Source of the DNA: Mactromeris polynyma
Taxonomy: Eukaryota; Mollusca; Bivalvia; Venerida; Mactridae
Direction: 5' to 3'
Length of the DNA stretch: 64,000 bases
NCBI GenBank assembly: GCA_032209605.1
Contig: JASFXZ010000035.1
Coordinates: 1,803,001-1,867,000 of the forward strand
Shown: positions 24,701 through 32,378 of the stretch, piece after piece
Layout of the letters: every line of letters starts with the position of its first letter
Position numbering within the stretch: position 1 is the stretch's first letter
Translations under genes and position numbers: made by a program
Notes under the pieces: model-generated
Database searches by the model: none
Told to the model about the DNA's origin: nothing
Seen by the model: only the letters and a program-made list of their open reading frames with translations

Positions 24701-25670
24701 CCTAACATATTCTTTTCACAAACAAAAATGATTGGCATTTTTTCTTATTTCCATAACAAGAATAATACATTACCGACTGCTGATTCAGGATATCCAATTC
24801 AATGTGACCTAATTTTATCATAGTCTGTAAATCATAACACAATATCTTAGGTTTGACGCAGTAAGAATAAATGAAGCCGTCGAGAACAGGAAATGCCAGA
24901 AATATAAAGTTAACAGCCAATCCAAAAGCACCAGGTGACATAAACATATGGATGCATGTAAACATTTATAGAAAGATATAAAAAAAATATCTTGAAAAAA
25001 GATGGTCGGCGCAATTTAAAGGTTAAGATTTGTTGTGCAACATAAAAAAATGCTGAGATGTTACGATTGCTGGTCACTCCAGATCCAAAATGGACTTCGG
25101 TAAATCCATCAAAACTCAGTGGATTTCGGTAAGGTAACATTCCCTTTATCGAAAGGTTAACCAATCTGCGTCAAGGTTACAAACGTTGTTCAGTTGAAGT
25201 TGGTTTAGTGGTTAATGTAACATTTGATTGGATTACACAACACTGATACGCAAATAGAAAAGTCATGTTAGTACGGCTGCATTGAAAAAGGGACACAAAG
25301 ACACAAGCACTTATCATTGGTGAAAAGTACTGAAAGAGACGTATCTAAGCATACTAAATTAAGAAAATCGTTAAGATATAATACTGATACTTTGAAATGT
25401 TGCTATTTTGATTTCAATCTTCATCTTTCGTAAAACAATAAGACAAAAAATCACCTTACCATAATGAACAGCCTGAGACATGGAATCCCAGTGTGACAAG
25501 GTCAAGGACACCTGGGTCTTTGGTGGCCCTTTATATGAACCCCCTATTGACCTTGACCTTTTCAAAGTTGGAGCATCAAGAGGAAAAGTTCTCTGGCGTG
25601 GCAACCCTGAGGAACTTTTGGAGTTCATTACCCCGTAGTCACAACTTGGAAAATTGAACTCGGTTGCCAT
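663..25670 (-). CDS. ARM-TIR protein, 11 exons visible, 3' end off the left edge
   Basis: Spliced model: join of 25460-25670, 18152-18948, 16247-16418, 13234-13364, 12786-12866, 12437-12535, 11612-11723, 10453-10601, 9396-9648, 1563-1654 and 663-798, read on the minus strand. Every intron is GT-AG and every phase matches, giving 744 codons plus one base. Seen: residues 1-336 are low-complexity and disordered, about 337-670 are helical with armadillo-like repeats (clearest at 585-668), and about 678 onward is a TIR domain starting HIFLSYSWSDKD with WIDIEKD and NCRT motifs. Family knowledge: TIR domains act as adaptors or NAD+ hydrolases, and SARM1 places two SAM domains between ARM and TIR. 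Here ARM joins TIR with only about ten residues between them, so this is not a canonical SARM1. It resembles the expanded mollusc ARM-TIR group (inference). No signal peptide or membrane segment is visible, so it is probably cytosolic. The last TIR exon or exons and the stop are outside the window. Confidence 0.88.
799..1562 (-). other. Intron 10 of the ARM-TIR gene
   Basis: Contains the 40-bp tandem array at 841-1040; the rest is AT-rich sequence with no recognisable content. Confidence 0.7.
841..1040. repeat. 40-bp tandem repeat, 5 copies
   Basis: Exactly five 40-bp units. Each contains ACTTCCTGATCAGCAATTTA followed by AATTCTAAATATAGTAACAC. The first unit is diverged (GCTTCCTGAACAGG); the last three are identical. 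Confidence 0.95.
1563..1654 (-). CDS. ARM-TIR exon 10, TIR domain first part
   Basis: Encodes residues 669-699. The acceptor is CTATTGTAG|GACCGA and the donor TTACGT|GTAAGC. The peptide contains SHIFLSYSWSDKDEVLELRD: the box 1 strand (IFLSYSW) and the first helix of a TIR domain. The phase matches exon 9 across a 7.7-kb intron. Confidence 0.92.
2780..3297. repeat. 103-bp tandem repeat, 5 copies
   Basis: Units start at 2780, 2883, 2986, 3089 and 3192. Each opens TTACTGACAAAACTAATGAA and ends near ACAACAGACCAGCTTG. The first unit is the most diverged; units 2-5 differ by one or two bases (GAGTGAAAC versus GAGTAAAAC). Confidence 0.95.
3650..3900 (-). mobile_element. Possible degenerate tRNA-derived SINE
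   Basis: On the minus strand the sequence GGTCCTTGATTTGAGCCCTG resembles a decayed Pol III B box followed by a SINE-like body. No clear A box, tail or target duplication is visible, so this is weak. Confidence 0.25.
4012..4180. repeat. Tandem repeat of about 57 bp, left part
   Basis: Three diverged units built on TTCTATTTATAGATTCTA, TTTTTAGAAA(T/C)TGAAGCTAT and ATTTAGTAAC. The array is interrupted by the transposon at 4181-5640 and continues at 5641-5740. Confidence 0.8.
4181..5640. mobile_element. Tc1/mariner-type element, non-autonomous, TA target site
   Basis: The left end CACTGCAACTCCGTTATACC and right end (reverse complement) CACTGCAACTCCGTTACACC form terminal inverted repeats matching at about 26 of the first 28 bases. 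Internally placed CGCGATCG and TATATCCGACCGCGGT blocks recur near both ends. The element is bordered by TA on each side (4179-4180 and 5641-5642), the hallmark of Tc1/mariner/pogo insertion. No transposase reading frame longer than 60 codons matching a known family is seen, so it is non-autonomous. The interior is richer in CpG than its surroundings. Confidence 0.85.
5641..5740. repeat. Tandem repeat of about 57 bp, right part
   Basis: Continuation of the 4012-4180 array after the transposon: TTTCTATTTATAGATTC and TTTTTAGAAATTAAAGCTAT, then a last shortened copy. Confidence 0.75.
6801..7043. mobile_element. MITE family 1, copy 1
   Basis: Left end GGGCCTTATTCACAAACAT and right end (reverse complement) GGGTCTTCATTCACAAACAT. 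The subterminal block AAACTCA(G/C)ACTT is also mirrored. Relatives are at 15230-15563 and 30759-31019. Confidence 0.8.
7614..7849. mobile_element. MITE with about 30-bp terminal inverted repeats
   Basis: Left GGCCAGAGTTTTTATATTTT continuing TCGTTTTACGG; right (reverse complement) GGCCAGAGTTTTTATATTTT continuing TGTTTTACGG. Only one copy is seen in the window. No coding capacity. Confidence 0.85.
8129..8652. repeat. 53-bp tandem repeat, about 10 copies
   Basis: The unit begins GCCATTTTTCTTATAATTTT and ends GGGTAATATGATGAAAAACT. Copies are nearly identical; one has TTCTAATT, one an extra T (ACTTGTGGG) and the last has AATGAACTG. Confidence 0.95.
8957..9256. mobile_element. MITE family 2, copy 1
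   Basis: Left terminal block CTATATTGATAGGCAAATTT is mirrored at the right by GCCTTTCAAAATGGCGGAC. The outer flank CCTTGTTCT/AGAACAAGG is followed by GGAGGTAAATATTGTAGATG. Other copies are at 35089-35350 and 41450-41733. Confidence 0.75.
9396..9648 (-). CDS. ARM-TIR exon 9, clearest armadillo repeats
   Basis: Encodes residues 585-668 plus one base. The acceptor is TGTATTTTACAG|ATTGTA and the donor ACCA|GTAAGT. The peptide carries GGIPLILKMLQNEDVREQSS and AARIIWTLSFDKEVRDSF, then LITTLEKLVETTNKSVQQNA and SGSLWIIKGEN. These are two canonical ARM units (GGIPLILKML...AARIIWTLS) followed by the SLWIIKG hinge that leads to the TIR domain. Confidence 0.93.
9920..9989. repeat. Foldback hairpin, about 31-bp arms
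   Basis: Left arm GGGTTCAATACAAGACTATC then GTAACTCCTAT; right arm ATAGGAGTTACAATAGTCTT then CCACTAAACCC, separated by only about 6 bases. A diverged relative lies at 22575-22631. Confidence 0.85.
9966..10050. repeat. 29-bp tandem repeat, 3 copies
   Basis: The unit is TTACGATAGTCTTCCACTAA plus ACCCTTCAG. It is the right arm of the foldback element repeated in tandem. Confidence 0.9.
10453..10601 (-). CDS. ARM-TIR exon 8
   Basis: Encodes residues 535-584. The acceptor is CAATTCTTCCAG|GAACC; the donor AAA|GTTAAT is the weakest of the gene but phase-correct. The peptide contains NIVGWIDKAINL, then a basic PRRRYKGFTPQELTEGLNKL and ends SVDK. The 33-bp minisatellite at 10642-11325 ends only about 40 bases upstream of this acceptor. 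Confidence 0.85.
10602..11611 (-). other. Intron 7 of the ARM-TIR gene
   Basis: About 70 percent of this intron is the 33-bp minisatellite at 10642-11325. The rest shows nothing recognisable apart from one TGACGTCA palindrome at 11515-11522. Confidence 0.75.
10642..11325. repeat. 33-bp minisatellite, about 20 copies
   Basis: Plus-strand unit CATGTGACCAGCATGAGCAC plus (A/C)ACATCACAAG(G/A)T. The period is a multiple of three and the unit lacks stops in several frames. This produces open plus-strand frames (HVTSMSTTSQG repeat) and a minus-strand frame (CSCWSHDLVM repeat), none of which joins the host gene's frame. It lies wholly within intron 7, about 40 bases from the acceptor of exon 8. Confidence 0.95.
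11612..11723 (-). CDS. ARM-TIR exon 7
   Basis: Encodes residues 498-534 plus one base. The acceptor is CTATTTTAG|ACCGTA and the donor ACAC|GTAAGT. The peptide contains EDEMLKILASLTIANIVDEE, an ARM-type helix (LASLTIANIVDE). Confidence 0.88.
11724..12436 (-). other. Intron 6 of the ARM-TIR gene
   Basis: Contains the inverted-repeat element at 12127-12269. No other structure is seen. Confidence 0.7.
12127..12269. mobile_element. Short inverted-repeat element (MITE-like)
   Basis: Left GGAATTTTTCACTGGCTTCA and CTCTCGGGTAACTGTTT; right (reverse complement) AGAATCTTTCACTGGCTCAG and GAACGAGGGTAATTGTTT. The arms are imperfect, about 55 bp each, with little between them. Confidence 0.7.
12437..12535 (-). 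CDS. ARM-TIR exon 6 (33 codons)
   Basis: Encodes residues 465-497. The acceptor is TTTTTTCCAG|AATGTA and the donor TCAGAG|GTAAAT. The peptide contains VIKASLSILHNIARNSGMKH, a typical ARM helix pair (ILHNIARNS). It is a symmetric phase 0-0 exon, so exons 5 and 6 can be skipped singly or together without breaking the frame. Confidence 0.88.
12786..12866 (-). CDS. ARM-TIR exon 5 (27 codons)
   Basis: Encodes residues 438-464. The acceptor is TTTCTTGCAG|AAATTA and the donor AGTAAA|GTAAGT. The peptide starts KLSENDAVRLLSLNCGHKPY and is armadillo-like. It is a symmetric phase 0-0 exon, so skipping it would keep the frame. Confidence 0.87.
12867..13233 (-). other. Intron 4 of the ARM-TIR gene
   Basis: 367 bases with nothing recognisable besides the splice sites. 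Confidence 0.7.
13234..13364 (-). CDS. ARM-TIR exon 4
   Basis: Encodes residues 394-437. The acceptor is ATCCTATAG|TTGTTG and the donor GCCAAG|GTATGT. The peptide contains VAMKMLKTLNSIGIF and ends NFSDASPILAK. The aromatic FPTYYTYNTMWN stretch is distinctive. Entry and exit phases (1 and 0) fit exons 3 and 5. Confidence 0.87.
13730..13890 (+). mobile_element. Degenerate dispersed repeat with GACAGACGGACG motif
   Basis: The segment ACCAAGTTTAAGGATGATAG, then GGGGTTCTTGAGTTATTGAT, GGTTACGGATAGACAGACGG. This accaagttt...ttcttgagttat...acggacagacgg arrangement is a common dispersed-repeat signature in marine invertebrate genomes (from memory of such sequences). Ends cannot be defined. Confidence 0.5.
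14319..14389 (+). repeat. Inverted repeat arm A flanking exon 3
   Basis: Begins GGCAGCCATCTTGGATTTCA and ends GGCTCGTCTTCGTTGATAGA. Its reverse complement recurs at 16801-16872 at about 90 percent identity. Confidence 0.9.
15230..15563. mobile_element. MITE family 1, copy 2
   Basis: Left GGTCCTATTCACAAACATTT with AAGACTGAAGCTCAGACTCA; right (reverse complement) GGGGTCATAATAACAAACAC with TTTCAGACTGAAACGCAGAC. Interior shared with copies 1 and 3. Confidence 0.8.
15638..16030. repeat. 39-bp tandem repeat, 10 copies
   Basis: The unit is ACTTCTACACCTCCACAACT plus GGAGAGTAGCTCTTATCAA. Copies are nearly identical; the first two are diverged (GAGTTGCTCTTTTC, ACGTCTAC). The period is a multiple of three, which leaves an open minus-strand frame (RATLQLWRCRSLI), but it lies inside intron 3 and ends 217 bases from exon 3. 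Confidence 0.95.
16247..16418 (-). CDS. ARM-TIR exon 3, helical start of the ARM region
   Basis: Encodes residues 337-393. The acceptor is CTCTTTTAG|GAAGAT and the donor GCAA|GTAAGC, phase 1. The peptide begins EDELLAKIREIIGHLERVED and ends MREMIADCMAENGYA. It is strongly amphipathic and helical, as expected for the opening of an armadillo-like solenoid. It is the exon flanked by a roughly 72-bp inverted repeat pair (14319-14389 and 16801-16872). Confidence 0.88.
16801..16872 (-). repeat. Inverted repeat arm B flanking exon 3
   Basis: Plus-strand text starts ATCTATCAACGAAGACGAGC and ends AATCCAAGATGGCTGCC. It is the reverse complement of 14319-14389. Exon 3 (16247-16418) lies between the two arms. 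Confidence 0.9.
17508..17999. mobile_element. hAT-like inverted-repeat element
   Basis: Left TAGTGATGGATAATCGGAC; right (reverse complement) TAGTGATGGCGTGATTATCG. The ends are imperfect, and no convincing 8-bp target duplication is seen. The interior is AT-rich and non-coding. A related end, CTAGTGATGTAATATTTG, occurs at about 20767. Confidence 0.5.
18152..18948 (-). CDS. ARM-TIR exon 2, Ser/His-rich with ELASKLDI repeats
   Basis: Encodes residues 71-336. The acceptor is CTTTTTCAG|ATGGCC and the donor CTGGAG|GTAAGA. The exon is extremely rich in Ser, His, Asn and Leu. It carries five spaced copies of a short motif, [L/I]SxELASKLDI or close variants (IKHAIASKLDS, SLSQELASKLDI, SLSHELASKLDI, HLSQELASKLDI, SLSHELAAKLDI), separated by Ser/Asn/Gly linkers with MSGNN-type repeats. 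A single 797-nt exon holds the whole block. The pattern suggests a disordered linker presenting repeated short amphipathic helices (inference). The peptide ends FIGGIKFERLKNLE, leading into the helical region. Confidence 0.88.
19330..19770. repeat. Dispersed repeat, relative of 384-560
   Basis: Shares GCAAGGAATGG(T/C)CTGGC and CTCCCCACACAGA(C/T)CCCAGG with the left-edge copy, but in a rearranged order and at low identity. Confidence 0.6.
20078..20414. repeat. 37-bp tandem repeat, 9 copies
   Basis: The unit is AGTAATATTCCATGCCAGAG plus TGGCCTACTTCTGTAAC. Copies are almost identical; the last contains CCTACACTTC. Confidence 0.95.
21004..21350. repeat. Irregular AT-rich tandem repeat of about 30-40 bp
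   Basis: Repeats of AGAGCAGATATTGAAAAAGA and CATTGAAAAGATTATATATA with variable unit length, about ten copies. Confidence 0.85.
22128..22450. mobile_element. Dispersed repeat family 4, copy 1
   Basis: Shared with 31746-32073. Common blocks are GGAATAAAAGTAAAGGATGT, TTAATGGACAA, ATTCAAATTGGGAAAAAT and ACTTTTTGGCATT, ending in TAGCCG...AACGGCTATAAAA. Confidence 0.8.
22575..22631. repeat. Foldback hairpin, relative of 9920-9989
   Basis: GGGTTCGACGGAAGACTATC then GTAACTCCTA, followed by the imperfect complement AGAGTTGCCATAGTCTTGCA and CTGAACC. Confidence 0.8.
23214..23475. repeat. Diverged direct duplication, two units of about 130 bp
   Basis: Both units open with AAGGG(G)AGATAA and run through GTGAA(A/T)TTTCCAAG-like sequence, TTTATGTCA and a terminal C(G/C)A(C/T)AATAGAAAC or GCCATAGAAAC. 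Identity is low, so the duplication is old. Confidence 0.5.
25460..25670 (-). CDS. ARM-TIR exon 1 (start codon exon)
   Basis: Encodes residues 1-70 plus the first base of codon 71. The ATG at 25668-25670 sits in an ideal Kozak setting (ACCATGG). The peptide begins MATEFNFPSCDYG and is polar, with a basic RQRTF and KRSRSIGG stretch that could be a phosphorylation or localisation segment; it shows no domain. The donor is TATG|GTAAGG, phase 1. The phase-1 junction to exon 2 restores an Asp codon (G+AT). The 5' UTR and promoter were not located. Confidence 0.8.
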
Positions 25671-28485
25671 GGTAACAGGTAATCTTTTTTTTCTTTTTCC
25701 AAAAATTAATTGTCAGTATTGGAAAGGCACAACATGAAAACTATTTTATTCAAATATTGACAGGACTAAAAAGTTGAACCTTTAGTTTCAATCAAATTTC
25801 AACTTGACCAGCATAAGTCCAAAGCAACATCACGTTTTTCATCTCCAAATTAAGACATTAATTTCACTACTTTAATGTTTGTTAATAATACTCTTGAACC
25901 ACAATTAGCTAGCAGCCTGGGTTCATAAAGTTGGAACCACTCAGCAAATGGTTGAATCCATATGTAAAACGTAGTTTATCCACGGAATTTTTCATGAACA
26001 AATAATTGAACCATATTCTATCCAGAAAGTTATTAATAAACAAACCATTAAAACATATTTTATCCAATAAATAATTCATAAACATTTATAAGGTACACTG
26101 CAACCTGTAGACAAAAATCCCTGAAAATTCATTCAAAATTTAAGTTTATTTTATTACACAAAATATTTTGGCACGAGATTTTAATTAAGCATAGAACCCC
26201 ACTTCAAGCTTAGTCATATCAGTCTTCAACAGTCGTTTTCATTTTTTTCACAGAAAGTCTTTCAAATCAGACGCACACCACAATGTCATCAACTCAGCAA
26301 TAAAAAAACAACACAACACCATTAACACTAACACTCATCCATACACCCGCTTTAAAAAATTAACACCAGTGACGATGTAGTCTTTGAATCGTGTGAGCCT
26401 ACTCAAAGTCACGATACGAGTGTACACTCCAAACATACGATCCTTTTATATTAATAATGTATCAACAGTCTATAAACATAATTTTTATTCACACAATCCC
26501 CTATAGACCCGCAAACACTGATAAAATTATTACTGCATGAAAACACGATGTCATTTAATTTGTTAAAAGGGCTATTCAGTGTATAATCGACATTGACACT
26601 CCAGGACGTAACGTGTCCCTACATCAATTGTATCGCCATAAAAAGCCGAGATATTCGTCATATTTATAGCCGCTAGCAAATAGGGTAGCATGTTTGCGTA
26701 TTAATAATTCAATTAGATTATTATACTTAAACACTAAAGAGTCTTGTCACATGACCAGGATCAGGCTTTGAGATGAGTTATTAATATTTTTACGCTAAAA
26801 TGGAAAAATGGTCCCGACGGGAGATTCGGCATGTACACAAACAATGTATCAACCGTATCATTTTTACCAATATATTCAGTAACAATTTGTAATGACCATA
26901 GGTCAAACATCAAGAGAAATAAGTAAAGGTTCACATGATTCTCTTGCAAACAACCCTAGACATTTAAGCGCAGGATAGAAAGGAGAGACTGCTGTGTCCA
27001 ATACGATTTGAAGGTCGTATCTCACAATTAAGTCTAAAGCTATTAATAATGGATTATTCCACGATAAATGCCATATGAAAGAATGCCACATAGTACTCAT
27101 GTGACCAGAGATCCTCTGGAATTGCATCCCACATCAAGGAAGTTGCTTCAACGACAATTTACTTGCAAAAGTCAGACTGCATACTTTATATGCTGGTGGG
27201 GAGGGTATATAATTGTTAACAATGAGATATTATAAAATCTTTCAATGGACTCTAGTACAGATAGAAATATCCTGCACAAGGCTTACTGGTTTGGCTGATA
27301 CAAGATTCATACCGCCTAAACAGTTACCCGAGAGCCGGATAATTCCATCTGCACAGGAAGGCTGTGATCTATTCTTTTTCTTGCATTCATTTTTTAAGAA
27401 ACAAAGGAAGATATTAAATTACAGGACTAACGTTTAATGACTTTTTTGTTATAGTATAGTATGAATTGATAAATTAATTCAAGTTATTAAATTGAAGTTA
27501 TGCAACGACATCATACATGACGTCATCCTGCACAAGCGGTGTAAGATAGCATAGGCCAACCTTTTCAGTCATCAGTTGAGACGGTTGGACTATGCACCAG
27601 TGATATCAGACCACCAGATCACACTTTCAGCAAAGGAGTCTGTAAACTAAATATCCTCGTGTCTTCTTCAGTAAGAAAATCTCCAAAACCATGTTTAAAA
27701 ACTTCTAGACCTTATCAAACATACTCTGCTGATGAAAAAGTAGGAATACTAGGAGCTTTTTTGGAAAACTAGGAAAAAATAGGAGCACTTTCAAAAAACT
27801 AGGAAAAACTAGGAAAAACCAGCAACGCTGGAAAGCCTGGGTTTTCAGCCAATAAAAACAAGTTTTGCAAAAGTCTGACCAATAGTCATCATGTACACAA
27901 TAAGAGTATTCTGAACTATATTTTAATTGACAACACATCATCCAGCTAGTGAGTTTCATGTAGAAAAAACACCCAAAGGAGATCAGAGTGTCATTAATTC
28001 TTCACGTAAATCCATCAAATCAACATGATAATGAAGATATAAGGTCATCTGCTTATTCCCGAGAGGCCGTGATAAATATGTATAATTATAAGAAATACAT
28101 TCATTTATCAATAAAACAACTGAAAATAATGAATACATAAGAGACATTTATGAAATACTCATTATCAGATATCCTTCTCGTTTTATTTTCTTGACCAGGA
28201 AATGGTCTTTTCAGTTTGTCGGAAGAACAACTTGTTTTATGGCAAATTTTGACAGTCGCATCACCTTAATACAAAAACTACTTTTTCTGGAAGTGGTGCA
28301 AGAATAACAGATAAGTAAATCAGTTAAAAAATAGTTCAATATCTAAGCGTAACTAGCATAACATACTCAATAGTGGTAGTGATCTTTATTGCACAATTAA
28401 ATTAAATGGTTCTCCAATGGACAAGAAGGATTTGTACTTTCTGCGAATCTGGAAGTGTTGAATACAAAACCAGTGTTCAAAACCA
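25671..28485. other. Upstream of the ARM-TIR start; no gene seen
   Basis: Expected to hold the 5' UTR and promoter of the ARM-TIR gene, but no TATA box or upstream exon could be assigned. One perfect TGACGTCA palindrome (CRE-type) lies at 27518-27525, about 1.85 kb upstream of the ATG. The rest is AT-rich, with short open frames that look like chance. Confidence 0.5.
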
Positions 28486-29003
28486 AACAACTTCAGTACT
28501 TTCAGTGCTTTGATTGTAATGGGGTTTATTGAGTTACAACTTCAGTACTTTCAGTTCTTTGATTGTAATGGGGTTTATTGATTTACAACTTCAGTACTTT
28601 CAGTGCTTTGATTTGTAATGGGGTTTATTGATTTACAACTTCAGTACTTTCAGTGCTTTGATTTGTAATGGGGTTTATTGTGTTACAACTTCAGTACTTT
28701 CAGTGCTTTGATTGTAATGGGCTTTATTGAGTTACAACTTCAGTACTTTAAGTGCTTTGATTTGTAATGGGGTTTATTGAGTTACAACTTCAGTACTTTC
28801 AGTGCTTTGATTTGTAATGGGGTTTATTGATTTACAACTTCAGTACTTTCAGTGCATTGATTTGTAATGGGGTTTATTGAGTTACAACTACAGTACTTTC
28901 AGTGCTTTGATTTGTAATGGGGTTTATTGAGTTACAACTTTAGTACTTTCAGTGCTTTGATTTGTAACTTCAGTGCTTTCAGTGCTTTGATTTGGAATGG
29001 GGT
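28486..29003. repeat. 50-bp tandem repeat, about 10 copies
   Basis: The unit is TTACAACTTCAGTACTTTCA, GTGCTTTGATTTGTAATGGG and GTTTATTGAG. Copies vary by single substitutions and a one-base indel (GATTGTAAT versus GATTTGTAAT). Confidence 0.95.
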
Positions 29004-29277
29004 TAATTGAGTCCCAATAGCATCCAGGGTCATGTAGCGACTTGTCCAGCTATTAGGACAAAGGAAGACCCCAGATGCCCCTACTAGCATTTTTTAGGGG
29101 CAGGGGCAGGTACTTGGGTAAAATTCCGAACTTTCAATAAGCCAGCTGAATAGCTCTTACACATACAAATACACATACACTCTGGATGGGGTTAGAGCCT
29201 ACAGGAAAGGAATAAGTGATTTGAAGCCAAGGGCAATAAACATTCGACCTCCGAAGCCCCAGCCAAATCATGAAAGT

Positions 29278-29600
29278 ACAATTAGTAACTTTATGAAGTA
29301 ATATATAGCACAGTTAGTAATTTCAAGAAGTAATATATAGTACAATTTGTCATTTTGTGAAGTAATATATAGCACAGTAAGTAATTTTAAGAAGTAATAT
29401 ATAGCACAGTTAGTAATTTTAAGAAGTAATATATAGCACAGTTAGTATTTTTATGAAGTAATACATAGCACAGTTAGTTATTTTAAGAAGTAATATATAG
29501 CACAGTTAGTAATTTTAAGAATATATAGTTCAATTAAAAGTGACATAATTGTAGTACTATTAGTAATTTTAAGAAGTAATATGTTAGCAATATTAGTAAT
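29278..29600. repeat. Tandem repeat of about 32 bp, about 9 copies
   Basis: The unit is GAAGTAATATATAGCACAGT plus TAGTAATTTTAA, with variable copies toward the right end. Confidence 0.9.
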
Positions 29601-29603
29601 TAA

Positions 29604-30758
29604 GTATCTGACACAGTTATTTGGGGACAAGGTTAGCAGTGACTGTAAATGAAGAGTCAAATTTATCATGAAATCAATGGGACTGGAAGTGCCGCAGGAC
29701 TCTGATAAAACACAAGCAAATATCCCTAGGTATACATAGTACATTATAATTAATAATTGATATGAATAATACGGGCTCTAATTAGGGTAATCCACAGGCA
29801 TTCAATTAATCACTCACACTCATCACTACTTCGGCTTTAATTAGTTGATTGTTTGCAATATTCAAATCAATTAATCAAAGCACTGAAGGCCTTTCACATC
29901 CCGTGTCAGTTTATTTTCAAACATGACATAACAGTGATACAAAACGTGCCATATTTTATCTTGAACCTCAAACTGATTAATAGATATATTTTCACGCATG
30001 TTTAGACGAATCGGGGATAAAAACAGAAACCAATTTTCCACAAGGACAGCCCAGTCGATAAATCGCCAGAATTACCGCCAATTCAATTAATGTAGGGCAG
30101 TATAAATTGTATGAATGAAGCAGCAATAAACCACTATGTCAAATAATACACAGATCGAATCAAATGTAATTACTTCCAGACAAGTTCTCTACAGAAGTAA
30201 TAACAGTTCTCTCCCTTGCTAATAAAATTTGCACTGAATACATAATGAGTAGTGTCCCTTGGCCCAATCTCAGTGGCAAGTTCTCTGTTATTCATCAACA
30301 ATACTCTTGGTACAGGAAGTTTAATTTGTTTTACATCCCACAACATTCTAGCACTTTCATTGGTCAAAAGGTGGTCACATGATTGAGTGGGAGGAGTATG
30401 GTGCATTTAGGTGTCTTCTTATCAAAATATATACTCAAAACATTTAAAAACGCACAATGTAGGATTTCAAAATTTTCATTGACTGACTTTTTAAGATACA
30501 AGAAAAAAAATGGACACCATATTGCATGTGTATACAACATGTTAGCTAAATTTCATGACAATCGACATGTATTTTCATAAAAAATGAGTTTCGAAAGTAA
30601 TAAACTGGAATTTAAAGAAGAATGGTTGGTAAAAAATGTACTGAGTATATATTGAACTAAATAAAACAGCGTTATCTAATTTAACAGATGTATAATACAG
30701 ATTACAAAGACTTTTTCATTATTTGTACATCAAAAGAAGATGTATTTGAACAGATTGA
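29604..30758. other. No gene seen
   Basis: AT-rich intergenic sequence. Small open frames at 29478-29744 and 30170-30406 lack any family resemblance or splice context. Confidence 0.5.
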
Positions 30759-31019
30759 GGGGCCTTATTCACAAACACTTTAAGACTGAAACTCAGACTT
30801 AGACTTTATATTTGCAAAAGATATTTTTACCAGCCTTTCCTTATCGTTAAATCTAAAGAAATGTAATTTTGTCAGAATAATTGCAGTTACCCACTTTACA
30901 CTTTGGCCAAGTTTTGTAAAAATCTATACTGTAATAACAACGTAGGAGCAATATGTACATTTAACATCTTAAAGGTTAGGTCCGAGTTTCAGCCTAAAAG
31001 GTTTGTGAATAAGGCCCCT
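30759..31019. mobile_element. MITE family 1, copy 3 (best preserved)
   Basis: Left GGGGCCTTATTCACAAACAC then TTTAAGACTGAAACTCAGAC. Right (reverse complement) GGGGCCTTATTCACAAACCT then TTTAGGCTGAAACTCGGACC. The arms are about 45 bp. The interior is in the opposite orientation to copy 2. Confidence 0.9.
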
Positions 31020-31239
31020 GGAACCCACATCAGACAATACTTATTGAAACCTTGGCTAAACTTAAGTTTTAAGTCATCTGAATGCCATATATATTTACAA
31101 CATACAGTTTAAAGTGAAAAATCTGTATTTTTTATGTTCAAGTTGAATGAACATGAACATTGAAACCGAAAATATAAAAAAATTCAAACAAAACATTCAT
31201 GAAAGAAATAGCAATGGATAGAGAAGTTCGGCTTTGACA

Positions 31240-31480
31240 GGTTCATCAACATTTGAGCGCTGCTATGGGATTTACAACCGCTTCTGTAAGTAACGTCATT
31301 TCAAGAAAACGCAACAAGTGATGTCATTATTTGCAAGCAGGAAACAATATTTACTCCATATGGTCACTTCGTTTTCATGTTGCCATATGGGGCAAATAAT
31401 TTGCTTACTGTCAGTACATGGTGACATCACTTAAAGAAGAGGTTGGAAATCCTACAGCGGCGCTCATTTGTAAACAAATA
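31240..31480. mobile_element. MITE with terminal inverted repeats of about 50 bp
   Basis: Left CATTTGAGCGCTGCTATGGG and ATTTACAACCGCTTCTGTAA; right (reverse complement) AAATGAGCGCCGCTGTAGGA and TTTCCAACCTCTTCTTTAAG. CCATATGG occurs twice in the interior (31356 and 31383 areas), adding internal pairing. Confidence 0.8.
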
Positions 31481-31745
31481 AGTTGACAGTAATAAAAATA
31501 GTATTTGTCTTTTGCAGATCATATAGAATAGGAAGGGTTACTGGTGTGTGAAGTATAAACAGACAACATTAGATGTAAACAAACTGAATATGTCATGCCT
31601 ATGTAAACAAAGAATGAAGAATGAATTAGTTTAATACTGAGTGATTCGAGTTTTTTTCCTCAGAAGGTATGTTATTAAATAAAAAATTATGGTTAAAAAT
31701 AATTATTTTGTTCAGATGCTAGTCTCTAACACAATACAATTAACA

Positions 31746-32073
31746 GGGTTTATTTTGGCTATTTTGGAAAGATGACCGATACCCTTCAAATTGAGAATTT
31801 CTGCATGTTAAACATAGCAATTCAGAAAAAGACGAGCAATTACAGCAAAATATTAGGAATAAAAGTAAAGGATGTAGTGATAAATTAATGGACAACTGCT
31901 ATTTATATAAACAGCTCGTGAGAGAAAAGCTTCAAACTTTGTCAATTTTTGACTAAATTGAAAAAAAAAATCAGATTTATTGGGAATTTTTCATTCAAAT
32001 TGGGAAAAATACTTTTTGGCATTGGGCATTGGGAATATAGCCGTAAAATAACGGCTATAAAAACAGCAGAAAA
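31746..32073. mobile_element. Dispersed repeat family 4, copy 2
   Basis: Same order of blocks as 22128-22450, including GGAATAAAAGTAAAGGATGT and the AACGGCTATAAAA end. Confidence 0.8.
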
Positions 32074-32378
32074 AAAATGTGATTAATCTAACAAGGATTA
32101 TACAAATTACCAATCCATGAGACTGTCTTTGTACATTTTATACTTCCTCCGTCTGATAGACTCGATGTTCGACTCAATTTCATCAGCATTCTTACGATTT
32201 AATACTCCATCATACTCACTTCTCAATTGATGCTACTGTTCATCATTCAAATTGCACGACGTTTTTGCAACATCATTTTATTATTCTATTTATACTGGTC
32301 AAAAGAGATAACCCGCCATTTTGTATTTTGGTGTCTTCACTACAATATGACACAAAGTGATCTGAAACTTTGATGACA

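Larger units (their letters stand above)
18949..25459 (-). other. Intron 1 of the ARM-TIR gene, 6.5 kb
   Basis: Contains a decoy-like acceptor at about 19142, the second copy of the 384-560 repeat, the 37-bp array, a loose array of about 39 bp, MITE family 4 copy 1, a small foldback and a diverged direct duplication. Positions 21360-22100, 22640-23210 and 23480-25459 show nothing recognisable. Confidence 0.7.

Noticed and set aside
663..25670. SARM1 ortholog
   Set aside because: No SAM domains are encoded between the ARM and TIR parts, and the N-terminus is unlike SARM1.
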